From the NCBI RefSeq assembly GCF_000282035.1, contig NZ_AKKA01000011.1, positions 1 through 64,000 of the forward strand: a stretch of 64,000 nucleotides of DNA, read 5' to 3'. Shown here piece after piece: positions 39,516 through 48,066 of this stretch. Position 1 is the stretch's first letter. Every line of letters starts with the position of its first letter. The position numbers and the translations under genes are program-made. Origin of the DNA: Rhizobium sp. CF122 (GTDB lineage Bacteria > Pseudomonadota > Alphaproteobacteria > Rhizobiales > Rhizobiaceae). Under the pieces are notes generated by a model, which saw nothing but the letters and a program-made list of their open reading frames with translations, had not been told where the DNA came from and searched no databases.

Positions 39516-39818
39516 CGGACCGTCTCGCTGAAGAAAAGCCGAACAGGAGCAAGCAAACTGAATGCGCCTGTCCCGGTTTTGTTGGTTTTTTTTAGAAACT
39601 ACCGCCGTTCAGGACGGGGCGCGGACCACTCAATCTACTCTTCATTGTCATCCAGTGTCACCTCGACCGGACCAACCGTCGTTGCCATCTTGCCGTATCT
39701 CGCGCTTGAGCCCGTTGACGGGTTACCGTTTTTACGTCACGCTTAAGTTGTTGAATCGCGGTGGTCATCCTGGTGGATGCGCCTTCAAATTCGCGATCGA
39801 CGGAAACTGGAGAATAAA

Positions 39819-41012
39819 ATGACTGCTAATGCGCAGAACGCTTTCACGTTCCCATACCATACTTGCCGCAATATTAGCTCCCCAGAAGATGACAACTCAG
39901 AACGCAAGGTCTATGCAGGCCACGCGCCTGCGTCATCCGTTCTTGAGCTTGAAGATAACGAGAACGTCCGTGAATATCTGGTCGACGTTCAGGGAAAGCA
40001 GCGGCGCTCTCCGACCCTTGTCCATCAAGCTATCCGCAAGACTCTGACGGATACCCCTGACATTTTCAGTATTCTGAATGGCGGAATGGTCATTGTGGCG
40101 AAGAGTGCTGTCGTGGACGACAAGGCGAAGTCAATTACCCTTGAAAGCCCCAGCATCATCAACGGATCGCAGACTCAAGGCGAGTTGAAGCGGTATTTCG
40201 CAAAGAACAATAGCGACCCGGAATTCGAGCCGAGCATCCGCTATGAAATCATCATTACAAGAGATGCCGAGCTCGTGGCCGAGATCTCGATCGCACGCAA
40301 TTTTCAAAACGACGTTCGCGCGATTTCGATTGCAGGAAGAAAGGGACAGCTCGAAGATCTGGAACAGGCTGTCCGTAACTTCTTTCCTGACGTCAACCTC
40401 CGCAAACGCGAGACCGACTTAGTTACGGGTGAGGATGATGGATTCCTTGATACGGAAAAACTCATTCAGGTAACTTTCGCTCTGATGCCTCCTGAGATCC
40501 TGAAAAAGATTAGCGGTGCAGGTGATCAGACCGAGATGACGAATAAGGCATTTTCGTACAGCCAGAAAACACGATGCCTCAAACTCTTTCAGAAGATGGT
40601 TGACGATAATGCGTTAGAGGATGTTTCCGATTGCTTCCTCGATTTGGCTGGGCCTGCGTGGCAGCTCTACGAAAAGTGGAAAAGCCATCCGCGATTCAAA
40701 GGTACACGTCTTCGGTCCATTGAGCGCGACAAGGCCGGCAATGTGGTTTCGGTTCCTGACGGGATCGTTTTTCCGATACTTGCTGCTCATTCCGCATTCG
40801 TAACGCCTGATGCGAAAGGTAAGTGGGCTGCCCGGATTCCAATCGCATTCAATGATGAAGAGATTATCGAGGCTGCCGCTCAAGCCTATACAGAGATCGC
40901 AAACAGCAGCCCCCAGCTGATGGGGAAAAGCAAGGCATGCTACACGACATTGCATCGAATCACATCGATCTACGCGCGCTTGGCGACGAAGACCAACGAT
41001 CTCTTCGCCTAA
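39819..41012 (+). CDS. AIPR-family protein (abortive infection phage resistance)
   Basis: A 397-residue protein preceded by GGAG at six bases. It shows the AIPR pattern: FSILNGGMVIVAKSAVVDD (residues 83-101), SPSIINGSQTQGEL (110-123) and ISIARNFQNDVRAIS (156-170), with NGG, NG.QT and N.QN.V conserved. AIPR proteins were named after lactococcal abortive infection factors; related proteins occur beside restriction systems and alone. Here it stands alone, divergent from the PRTase. It probably responds to infecting phage, but its biochemical activity is not established. Confidence 0.8.
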   Translation: MTANAQNAFTFPYHTCRNISSPEDDNSERKVYAGHAPASSVLELEDNENVREYLVDVQGKQRRSPTLVHQAIRKTLTDTPDIFSILNGGMVIVAKSAVVDDKAKSITLESPSIINGSQTQGELKRYFAKNNSDPEFEPSIRYEIIITRDAELVAEISIARNFQNDVRAISIAGRKGQLEDLEQAVRNFFPDVNLRKRETDLVTGEDDGFLDTEKLIQVTFALMPPEILKKISGAGDQTEMTNKAFSYSQKTRCLKLFQKMVDDNALEDVSDCFLDLAGPAWQLYEKWKSHPRFKGTRLRSIERDKAGNVVSVPDGIVFPILAAHSAFVTPDAKGKWAARIPIAFNDEEIIEAAAQAYTEIANSSPQLMGKSKACYTTLHRITSIYARLATKTNDLFA

Positions 41013-41193
41013 AAGGGAATTAAAGAGGCGGTCGCAACGAGAGGTCGGGGCGGCCGTTTCAGTTTAACGTCCTCGCTGATGGCTGGACACTTTTCCGAAA
41101 AACGTAATGATTGCGTGGCAAGAACTGGTGTCCAGCCTTTAGCTAACCGTGTTGTTTTCTTTGGATTTTCGTGGCCCGGCATGGGGTCTAATG

Positions 41194-42726
41194 TTACTCC
41201 GCAAAATATAGCTGATCAATGCGGGCTGCAGCCTTCCTTATCACGCTCATCTCGCTTGATCCTATACCTTCCGCAAAGTCCCAGCATATTTTGAGGAGCG
41301 CCAAAAGCTTCTTTACGTCGATTGGAGGTTGGCTCTCTAATGAGCCTATTGCTCGCGCAAATGTTAGAGCGTCTTTGGCTGTTTCCGGCGTCTTTGGAAG
41401 TAAGCCTCTGTCTAAACCAGCTCTATATTTTGGCGCTGCTCCTCCGGCTTTAGTGAAAGCGCTATCGTGATTTCGTACCCGGTCGACGTAAAGTTGCTTC
41501 CTTTTCAGGGGAGCTTTGGTGCCTTCAATCAGGCTTGTCAGTGCCTCCAAGTTAAGATTTGATTTGTGCGCGTAGTAGTGAAGTGGGAACCACCCTCCAT
41601 TCCCGGCCTCGACCGCGCAACGAATGTAGTCTTTCGGATCGTACGGCGAATCCGCAGACAGAAAGTCTCGAATCAGGTCCACCGGGGTTACGAAGCCGCG
41701 CCGGATCACCTGACCTTCGCCATCCACAGCATAAACGTCGCCGACGATCTTAAGGGTGGCGGCCCCCTCCTTTTCGTCGAATTGCCCTTGCTGGATGAAA
41801 TTGATTTTGCCTAACAGCTCGTCACCAATCACCAGTGACCGAGCCCCGTTTGTGAGCACTCCATCGGTTAGGTCGGCGACCATAGCATGGGATGGGCCAA
41901 GCGCGAGTAGCCTTTCGACCATTGGCAGGATCTGTTGTCTTGAGTCTCGATCACGATCGTCCAAAATTGCTCGAAGATCGCTATACTTGATGCGTGACGA
42001 CTGACCGGGGTAACGAAAGAAGATGTCACTTTCTCGCACCTGATCGCCGCCCTCATTCTTCAGCGCGATGACTGGTCGCGAGGGATGCTGATGGACATAA
42101 ATTACTCCGACCTTTTGGCCTGGAGAAAACTCCAAGAGTGCAGTTTCGATCTTGGGCGTGGGGTCAAAAACAGCCTTAAGTCGCGACGTGAAGTCCACGG
42201 GGTCTGCGTTCTCAAACTCGGGGCTTTTCATTCCTAGGACTTTATAGCTATCCGCAGCAACATTGCCGTTGACAACATTCTTATCCTTCACGCCAAAGAT
42301 CACGTAACCCCCGGTGTTGTTTGCAAGAGCAGCAATCGCTCTGAGCCACTTCCCGGAATGCTTGAAACCAAAGTCCTCTTTACATTCATGGCGGTCGCTT
42401 TCGCCCAGACGGAAAAAGTGCTCGCCGGGTGTAACCTCATGGAAAAGGCTGCGGAGGGTTTCTTCTCCTGTCGGACCAGAATCTTCGCCTGAATTCGCAG
42501 TCTTTCTGCGGAACGAGGTAATAAACGTTTCGACGACGGCGGGGTCGGCGGCTTTAATCGCGGCCGAGGTGCTATAGGAGCCACCTTTTATTTGGGAGAT
42601 GCGGCCGGTATTCACTTTTCTTTCGGGCCGGTTGAAGAAAAACTGAATTTCTGTGTTCTTCATCCCCTTTTCAAGCATGCCTTTGATCAGAGAGATTTCC
42701 TGATCAGTAATACTTCTTGTCGCCAT
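41194..42726 (-). CDS. Schlafen/AlbA_2-domain protein with N-terminal HTH
   Basis: A 510-residue protein. Residues 5-50 form a helix-turn-helix (TDQEISLIKGMLEKGMKNTE). Residues about 108-240 are an AlbA_2 (Schlafen-like, formerly divergent AAA_4) domain: ESDRHECKEDF at 109-119 and ALANNTGGYVIFGVKD at 133-148, both diagnostic. The C-terminal 250 residues are unrecognised. AlbA_2 domains bind nucleic acid and, in Schlafen proteins, can belong to RNases active on tRNA. In prokaryotes such proteins are regulators or defence genes. The ATG at 42726 is preferred over a GTG five codons upstream. Confidence 0.8.
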   Translation of the reverse strand: MATRSITDQEISLIKGMLEKGMKNTEIQFFFNRPERKVNTGRISQIKGGSYSTSAAIKAADPAVVETFITSFRRKTANSGEDSGPTGEETLRSLFHEVTPGEHFFRLGESDRHECKEDFGFKHSGKWLRAIAALANNTGGYVIFGVKDKNVVNGNVAADSYKVLGMKSPEFENADPVDFTSRLKAVFDPTPKIETALLEFSPGQKVGVIYVHQHPSRPVIALKNEGGDQVRESDIFFRYPGQSSRIKYSDLRAILDDRDRDSRQQILPMVERLLALGPSHAMVADLTDGVLTNGARSLVIGDELLGKINFIQQGQFDEKEGAATLKIVGDVYAVDGEGQVIRRGFVTPVDLIRDFLSADSPYDPKDYIRCAVEAGNGGWFPLHYYAHKSNLNLEALTSLIEGTKAPLKRKQLYVDRVRNHDSAFTKAGGAAPKYRAGLDRGLLPKTPETAKDALTFARAIGSLESQPPIDVKKLLALLKICWDFAEGIGSSEMSVIRKAAARIDQLYFAE

Positions 42727-42809
42727 CGATCCGTCTTCCACCAGTGCACAGCTTCTGATAGGCGGTTCTTCTTAAATAATCGTAATGGGTTCAGGCGATT
42801 GGAGGCAAA

Positions 42810-43568
42810 GTGGACCGCAGACTATGGAGAACAAAATACGGTTCGTTTCCCCTTTTACCGTGCCCGCGTTGTCGGAATGGGCACTTGAGAAGCTATGCTA
42901 AACACTTCTATCGCCTTCAGCCACAACACGTATCAACCGCACTCTCACATTTAGAGATGGGTGGTGTGTCGGAAGGGCGGTTTACGTGTTTTCTGATTTG
43001 CGACTTCAGGTTTTGTGGGGAGGTTGTCGCAGTTAGCGGTGATTACACATCCCGTGAAGAGGATATCTTCAACCCCGAAACTGAAGAATACGATACCTAC
43101 GACGATAAAACGGTAGTACCGCGAGCAATGGTGCCCGCGCCACCAATCATCACCTGGCCGGAGAAGTTGGAGGCTGTACCGCGACAGCATCTTATTCAAG
43201 CCTTCGAGCTTTTCTGGATGAATAGGGGTGCCTGTGCCAACAGGCTTCGAATTTTCATCGAAACATTGCTCGATCAGTTAGCGGTTGCGCGTGAAGGGAG
43301 AAAGCGCAACGGCAAATCAGGCGATCTCGACCTGGCAGAGCGAATTGACCTACTGAATGAAACTCAGTCCGGACATAAAATAGCTCTAGATGCACTTCGG
43401 TATGTTGGAAATTTTGGGAGCCATGAGGGGGGCGCCGACTTTGATGATTTGCTTGATTGCTTCGAGCTCATCGAACACACTTTGATCGAGTTGCTGGATG
43501 AACGCAGCGCGAAACTCCAGGCAAAGGCGAAGGCGATCGTTAGCCGCAAAGGTAAGCCCAAGGGTTGA
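42810..43568 (+). CDS. DUF4145-like protein with zinc-binding start
   Basis: A 252-residue protein starting at GTG (GGAGG five bases upstream). It opens with a Cys pair CPRCRNGHL, then a second Cys (FRFCGEVVAV), consistent with a zinc ribbon. Residues about 130-235 form the DUF4145 helical domain (RGACANRLRIFIETLLDQLA; KIALDALRYVGNFGSHEGG). DUF4145 occurs next to restriction and other defence genes. Divergent from the Schlafen-like gene (84 bp between starts), so they may be co-regulated. Confidence 0.75.
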   Translation: MDRRLWRTKYGSFPLLPCPRCRNGHLRSYAKHFYRLQPQHVSTALSHLEMGGVSEGRFTCFLICDFRFCGEVVAVSGDYTSREEDIFNPETEEYDTYDDKTVVPRAMVPAPPIITWPEKLEAVPRQHLIQAFELFWMNRGACANRLRIFIETLLDQLAVAREGRKRNGKSGDLDLAERIDLLNETQSGHKIALDALRYVGNFGSHEGGADFDDLLDCFELIEHTLIELLDERSAKLQAKAKAIVSRKGKPKG

Positions 43569-43656
43569 CAGGACGCTGATTGACTCGACGCGAGGGCGGA
43601 TCGAAAGTCGCTTCGAAAAAGATTGCGCTGCCAAGGTCCCGTGCGCCAAGACGCCG

Positions 43657-45465
43657 TTATTGAAGCACCTCCCACTCGAACTTAGTTAGCCCTCCGCCTG
43701 TGCCATGCCATGCTGCGGTATAAAAGGGCAGGCGAAAACGACGATTCAGCCTATCCTCAAACTCAATAAAGTACGTACCTGAGAAGTCCCCGCGATGTTT
43801 CCCAAACCACTCAATTATGGTGTTCTCGAAACCCGGCGGGTTGTTGTAAATCGGCCAGAGGTACCAGAAGTACATGCCGCCACCACCCGCACGCCAGTCG
43901 TGGACCCAATCTTCACCGCCGGTTGCGTAGTCAAACCCCTGTCGGCTGGCAACGATGTTCTTGTACTCGTCTCCCAACATTGCAAGGTCAATCGAGAACG
44001 AACATTGGACGAACTCGGCACCCGGCATCAATCCCTTTACAAACTCAAAACGAACATTCCTCGCTGTGCTAAGGATCAATCGCGTTTTTTGCTCGTCAGT
44101 AAAAATCGCTCCGGGATTTGTCAGGCACTGAAACAACATCTTCGGGGGACCAAGCTCCGCAACGATGTTGTAAAACCCAATCGCACCGTAGGCCGGCATC
44201 GAACAAGCCACGAGTCTGGTTTCTTGTTTGCATGTCGCGTGCGCTTTAGCGTCTGCAAATTTCAACAGCTTGGCTTCTTCTTCGTCCTTTAGTTCTATGG
44301 TCGCCCTTTCGGAGCCGAGGTACCTGTAAAGGAGAGAGCTCGTGTCGTGCAATTGTTGATAAAGCTCGACCTCCAATGATGCGTTTCGATACCATTGAAC
44401 GAGCGTACGCAGACTTTCCTCCCTAGCGTCGGTCCAAGGATCTACGGAGTACTCATCCCATCCGAATTGCTTCATGCTGGCCACATAATATCGTATCGGC
44501 GCGGCGTTCGCTGCCGTGAAGCCATTAAGAAAGCCACCCAGCGCCTCAAACGTCTTTGACAGCGGATCCTTCTCATCTAAAGGGATCTTTTCTAGCCCTT
44601 CCTTGAGAGACGACAGGCCACCACCGCCTGTTGCGAAAACCTGTACGTTGGCGCGGGACTGGTATCGTGCGTACCGGAGAGCAAGCGTAAGTTTCGATTT
44701 TGCGCTCGCGGACAGGTCGCCCCAGCCGCCTTTTCCTGCAAATTCTGAAACAAATTCAGTTTTGAACTCCGAACTAACACGGGAAATTGTGATCACAGCT
44801 GAGACAGATGCCCCCCTGCGTTCCGCAGCCACATAGCGAGTTCCGCAAATTTCGGCGAATTTCTTTCCGTCTGACAACAACTTTTTAGCGTCTTCAGTCA
44901 AATCAGCGTCAGCATCAAGCCCCCACCTACCGAAGTCCGTCTTCCCAGTCATCACAACAGTGATGGCGTCCGAGTCGAACGCACCCGAAGTGTCAACGGA
45001 GAAGCGAGCGGAGCCTTTTGCAGTCAAGAAAGCAGCGTCCGCCTTTGAATCGTAGTTCATGGAAAAGTTTAACTGGTTACGATCTCGGACGTAGATCACT
45101 CGCAAATTAGTGTCGACCGGCCCAGTGTCGATCGCAACTTGCTGACCTTTTATGCAGCCTCGTTTGTATTGGGACACATCCCGCGGGTCGAAGCCTTTTC
45201 CCAAGCCTAACGCGCTATTCTCGTGATACGCATACGCCTGTGGGTCTCCGACGGCCTCTACTGGGACCTCAGCCTCTGTGAAAGCCATTATACTTTTCCC
45301 CTTGTAGGTCATGTTCCGGGGTTGGGGCTTTTCAGCTAAGCGAGGATTTAAGAAGTTGGTGGCTGTTGTTTCTGGCAGGTCAGGTGGGGCGGGTTGCTTT
45401 TGCGCCTGTGCGAAGACGCACATGGAAAATGAGAAGTATGCCACAGCACATACCAGAGCACGCAT
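43657..45465 (-). CDS. Secreted MACPF/CDC-like pore-forming protein candidate
   Basis: A 602-residue protein, with GGGGGAG before the ATG. Residues 1-20 are a Sec signal peptide (ALVCAVAYFSFSMCVFAQ). Residues about 85-94 (ALGLGKGFDP) and 203-225 (FAEICGTRYVAAERRGASVS), followed 50 residues later by ANVQVFATGGGGLSSL, follow the order and spacing of the MACPF/CDC core, whose signature is (Y/C)-G-(T/D)-x-(F/Y)-V...GG. The C-terminal 300 residues are unrecognised and have three to four Cys and a Trp/Gly-rich end. A prophage-borne secreted pore former could act on competing cells or eukaryotic hosts. Homology is judged by eye. Confidence 0.55.
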   Translation of the reverse strand: MRALVCAVAYFSFSMCVFAQAQKQPAPPDLPETTATNFLNPRLAEKPQPRNMTYKGKSIMAFTEAEVPVEAVGDPQAYAYHENSALGLGKGFDPRDVSQYKRGCIKGQQVAIDTGPVDTNLRVIYVRDRNQLNFSMNYDSKADAAFLTAKGSARFSVDTSGAFDSDAITVVMTGKTDFGRWGLDADADLTEDAKKLLSDGKKFAEICGTRYVAAERRGASVSAVITISRVSSEFKTEFVSEFAGKGGWGDLSASAKSKLTLALRYARYQSRANVQVFATGGGGLSSLKEGLEKIPLDEKDPLSKTFEALGGFLNGFTAANAAPIRYYVASMKQFGWDEYSVDPWTDAREESLRTLVQWYRNASLEVELYQQLHDTSSLLYRYLGSERATIELKDEEEAKLLKFADAKAHATCKQETRLVACSMPAYGAIGFYNIVAELGPPKMLFQCLTNPGAIFTDEQKTRLILSTARNVRFEFVKGLMPGAEFVQCSFSIDLAMLGDEYKNIVASRQGFDYATGGEDWVHDWRAGGGGMYFWYLWPIYNNPPGFENTIIEWFGKHRGDFSGTYFIEFEDRLNRRFRLPFYTAAWHGTGGGLTKFEWEVLQ

Positions 45466-45782
45466 TTCTCTCCCCCAAGTTTTACAGCATTATTCCGCAC
45501 GTCAAAAGCGCATAAGCGCAGATTAGCGTTCCTTCGGAAGAAATTGTCGATTTCACGAAGGTAGTATAGCCGCAAACGCGAAAACTATAATGTCGGTACT
45601 TAAAGTTTAATCAATTTTAGTACCTGTGTAAACAGTGCAATTTGTGCGTTGAATTTATTTGAGAAGCTATTAGAATGAACGCATGACGTTACTATAGTTT
45701 TGGTTGCGCTGGCGTTGCCATATGTTTCGCTGCGGTTTCGATAGTTAAGCTCCGCCATGTTTAAATTACTCAGGGGGAAGTG
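45466..45782. other. AT-rich intergenic region
   Basis: This 317-bp gap is clearly more AT-rich than the rest of the window. It separates the MACPF-like gene (minus) from the small Cys-rich gene (plus) and probably holds both promoters. No terminator, tRNA or other feature is recognised, and its composition suggests recent acquisition. Confidence 0.5.
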
Positions 45783-46007
45783 ATGTCTAAGCAGCTATCG
45801 ATTATATCGAGTTCCGGACGAGTGGCGTCGTTCACGATTGTCCCAAAAGACAAGCAAAGTCCACCAGCAGACTGTTGCTGGTATGACCCTGACAAGAACG
45901 ATTGCCGTCCTATCGGAAGTAAGATTTGCCTGAGTGGCGACACATATGTTTGCGTTAAAGGCGGATCGTGGAAAAACACGTTCGAGCCATGCGACGATCA
46001 ACAATAA
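45783..46007 (+). CDS. Small cysteine-rich protein
   Basis: A 74-residue protein with AGGGGGA just before the ATG. It has six Cys in the last 45 residues (ADCCWYDPDKNDCRPIGSKI, then CLSGDTYVCVKGGSW and EPCDDQQ), suggesting disulfides or metal binding. No signal peptide is evident, so it may be cytoplasmic or exported by another route. It is next to the secreted MACPF-like gene and the integrase. No family is recognised; a toxin, immunity or inhibitor role is possible but unproven. Confidence 0.6.
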   Translation: MSKQLSIISSSGRVASFTIVPKDKQSPPADCCWYDPDKNDCRPIGSKICLSGDTYVCVKGGSWKNTFEPCDDQQ

Positions 46008-46050
46008 TAATTGGGGACGTTTCAGATCGAAGGTAAAGATCGTCGCATGT

Positions 46051-47397
46051 TCAACTCCGCGATTTGGGCTCAGCTTCCATCCACTTGAACTTGATCGATT
46101 CAAGCAGCGCCTGCCGCCGCTTCATCTCCGAGCCGTCGCCGTATACCGGCCGGCCGAACTCGTGCCCCATCAGGTCCGCTTGCATGCGATCGGAAACGCC
46201 AGCGTTCTCGATGCGATCCTGAAACGTGTGGCGGAAGGAATAGAGCGTATGAAGCCGGGTAGGGCGCAGCTCCTCCTTCTTCATCATCTTGTTGATCAGA
46301 GCAGACGCGACGTCCGCCTTATCCTGGTAGCGCGGGAAGCCTTCCGGATACTGCTTCGCTGCCCACAGCGCGACGCCGACAAGCGGAATGCGCCGGATCG
46401 AGTATTCAGTCTTCTGGCGGCGATCGGTGCGCTCCGCGACCTCCAGATGCGGCACCTCGTCATTGAGAACGATGTCCTGGGGGCGAAGGTTGCAGACTTC
46501 GCCCAGCCGCATTCCGGTTTCGATCATGATGTAGACGATGCAGCGGGCATCGAGGTTCATGGTCTGCAGCGCGTCGGGGGCGAGGATCTTGTTCTGTATC
46601 CAGTCAACCGAGAAGGGCCGGCGCTTGTCGAGCTTGTTGGCGTTTGTTTCCTTGATCCGGCTCTTCGTCCAGACTTCCTTGTAGTTTGTGTGCAGCGCCT
46701 CATCGATCACCGTGAGCATGCCGAGCATGTCGCTGAAGCTGCGATTCGCCGTGTAGGCCTTCAGGTTCTCGGTCTTCACCTTCTGCGTCCACCAGCTGCG
46801 GTAGCGCAGTATATCGGCGCGAACGATCCGGCCGAGTTCCATGTTCTCGCCAAGTTGGCTCTTGGCGTAATCGATAGCACGCAGGCGTGAGTTCTTGTGC
46901 TTGCGCAGCTGGTCGGGGGACATGCCCGTCATCCCCGCCTCATTATGCTCCTCGTAGAGCTTCCAGACGTCGCTCAGCGTAGGCGCCGGCTGGTCGGCTG
47001 TCCCCATGACCGCGTCCAAAATCGTCTCAGACCGGTCGAACGCGTCTTCCGCCACGGCGATGCGACGCTCGAACTCGGCGAGGTCGGCTTCTCCAACGTC
47101 CGTCGCCGGCTTGTAGGTGAACCCAAGCGATTGGGCGGCTTTCAGAGCGGCCTCGTAGCGCGCCACAGACGATTCCTTGCCCTCGCCATGCAGAAGCGCC
47201 TTCCACAGCGTCTCAAGCGCTTGGTGGACGTTCTCGGCGCGGCTGAGCGCTTCCTTGTGATTCTTTGTCTTCAGCGATTGCTTGACGTGGACGCGGCCGT
47301 CTAGCGGCGCGACCTCAATCGGCACGCGTCTGTAGTAACGATAAATGCCACTGGTAGGGTGTTTGACCACGTATCGCGAGATATCGTCATTGGCCAT
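46051..47397 (-). CDS. int: Tyrosine recombinase integrase
   Basis: A 448-residue integrase that recombines the phage and tRNA-Asn sites. The N-terminal DUF6538-like part reads SRYVVKHPTSGIYRYYRRVP, then a SAM-like core-binding domain (about 140-235), then the catalytic domain: Arg297 (ETGMRLGEV), Arg389 in LYSFRHTFQDR, His412 (LMGHEFG) and nucleophile Tyr419 (RPVYGDG). The first His of the HxxR box is Tyr386, a variant seen in this integrase group. The ATG at 47397 was chosen since the frame upstream overlaps att sequence and is not protein-like. Confidence 0.95.
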   Translation of the reverse strand: MANDDISRYVVKHPTSGIYRYYRRVPIEVAPLDGRVHVKQSLKTKNHKEALSRAENVHQALETLWKALLHGEGKESSVARYEAALKAAQSLGFTYKPATDVGEADLAEFERRIAVAEDAFDRSETILDAVMGTADQPAPTLSDVWKLYEEHNEAGMTGMSPDQLRKHKNSRLRAIDYAKSQLGENMELGRIVRADILRYRSWWTQKVKTENLKAYTANRSFSDMLGMLTVIDEALHTNYKEVWTKSRIKETNANKLDKRRPFSVDWIQNKILAPDALQTMNLDARCIVYIMIETGMRLGEVCNLRPQDIVLNDEVPHLEVAERTDRRQKTEYSIRRIPLVGVALWAAKQYPEGFPRYQDKADVASALINKMMKKEELRPTRLHTLYSFRHTFQDRIENAGVSDRMQADLMGHEFGRPVYGDGSEMKRRQALLESIKFKWMEAEPKSRS

Positions 47398-47541
47398 GAG
47401 GGGCGGCTTCCTTCGGCTTTTCGTCCCGATGTAGTCCGCAATGTATCCCAAAATGTAGCCAAAACAGCAAGAGGCAGGCAAATGCTGCTCTTGGTCCGGC
47501 TTGAGGGGGTGTTGCTAAGTATTTGCAAACGCTAGAAAAAC

Positions 47542-47570
47542 GAAGGGCTGCGCTTGTGACGCAGCCCTTC
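47542..47570 (-). terminator. Phage-supplied terminator for tRNA-Asn
   Basis: An 11-bp perfect stem GAAGGGCTGCG/CGCAGCCCTTC with a 7-base loop. On the minus strand it is followed by GTTTTTC. It lies inside the prophage, 6 bp from the attachment core, directly after the tRNA-Asn 3' end. Confidence 0.8.
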
Positions 47571-47575
47571 TGAAT

Positions 47576-47593
47576 CTGGCTCCCCGGGCCGGA
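47576..47593. repeat. attR core, 18 bp
   Basis: Identical to attL at 3998-4015. It covers the CCA end, discriminator, acceptor 3' strand and start of the T stem of tRNA-Asn, so the tRNA stays intact after integration. Confidence 0.93.
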
Positions 47594-47651
47594 TTCGAAC
47601 CGGCGACCTGTCGATTAACAGTCGAATGCTCTACCGCTGAGCTACCAGGGA
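47577..47651 (-). tRNA. tRNA-Asn (GTT)
   Basis: A 75-base gene on the minus strand including encoded CCA. Acceptor arms TCCCTGG and CCGGGGA pair with one G-T; the anticodon loop is CTGTTAATC with anticodon GTT; the T arm carries GGTTCGAATCC. Its 3' end is the integration site of the prophage. Confidence 0.96.
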
Positions 47652-47768
47652 TCACCGCTCGCCGCGGTGTGAGTGGCCTAATACAAATGCTTGCCCGATT
47701 TGCCAAGCGGTTTTTTCAAAAAAATGACATCCGCTTGTATTCGTTCTGTATAACCCCATCTCCTGTGG

Positions 47769-48065
47769 ATGACTGAAGCACATGATACCACTGGAAAATC
47801 GGGAGCCAAGCGATTTGGCATCGATCACAACACCGGCCATCTCGTTCTGGGCTCCGTAAGTATTCCGCTTCCACGGTCGCGCCTCGCCAGAATGACGATC
47901 GGCATGCTGCTGATCCTGGGTGGAGTTTTGGGATTCTTGCCCGTTCTCGGCTTCTGGATGATTCCGTTGGGATTCATCGTTCTGTCGCACGACCTGCATC
48001 TCGTGCGTCGGATGCGGCGGCGATTCTCCGTCTGGTGGAGCAAGAGGCGGAAACCCGCCCCTTAA
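47769..48065 (+). CDS. Membrane protein, hypothetical
   Basis: A 98-residue protein, the first chromosomal gene right of the prophage. A soluble N-terminus (GIDHNTGHLVLGSVSIPLPR) is followed by a hydrophobic hairpin at residues about 42-75 (MTIGMLLILGGVLGFLPVLG, then FWMIPLGFIVLS) and a very basic tail (RRMRRRFSVWWSKRRK). This looks like a small two-helix inner-membrane protein. No function is recognised. Confidence 0.7.
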   Translation: MTEAHDTTGKSGAKRFGIDHNTGHLVLGSVSIPLPRSRLARMTIGMLLILGGVLGFLPVLGFWMIPLGFIVLSHDLHLVRRMRRRFSVWWSKRRKPAP

Positions 48066-48066
48066 A

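Larger units (their letters stand above)
3998..47593. mobile_element. Complete temperate siphophage prophage in tRNA-Asn
   Basis: The element is about 43.6 kb, bounded by identical 18-bp repeats, with a tyrosine integrase next to the tRNA end. In order it contains a leftward early operon, CI-type repressor with operators, rightward regulators, methyltransferases, replication initiator, NusG-like protein, terminase, HK97-type head, long non-contractile tail, lysis genes, accessory cargo and integrase. All modules needed for induction and particle formation seem open, and no disrupted structural gene was found, so it may be inducible. The tail-tip genes partly resemble those of alphaproteobacterial gene transfer agents. 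Confidence 0.95.

Noticed and set aside
46051-47397. Integrase possibly inactive because Tyr386 replaces the first His of the HxxR box
   Set aside because: Tyr at this position (YSFRH) is a tolerated variant in this integrase group; Arg297, Arg389, His412 and Tyr419 are present.
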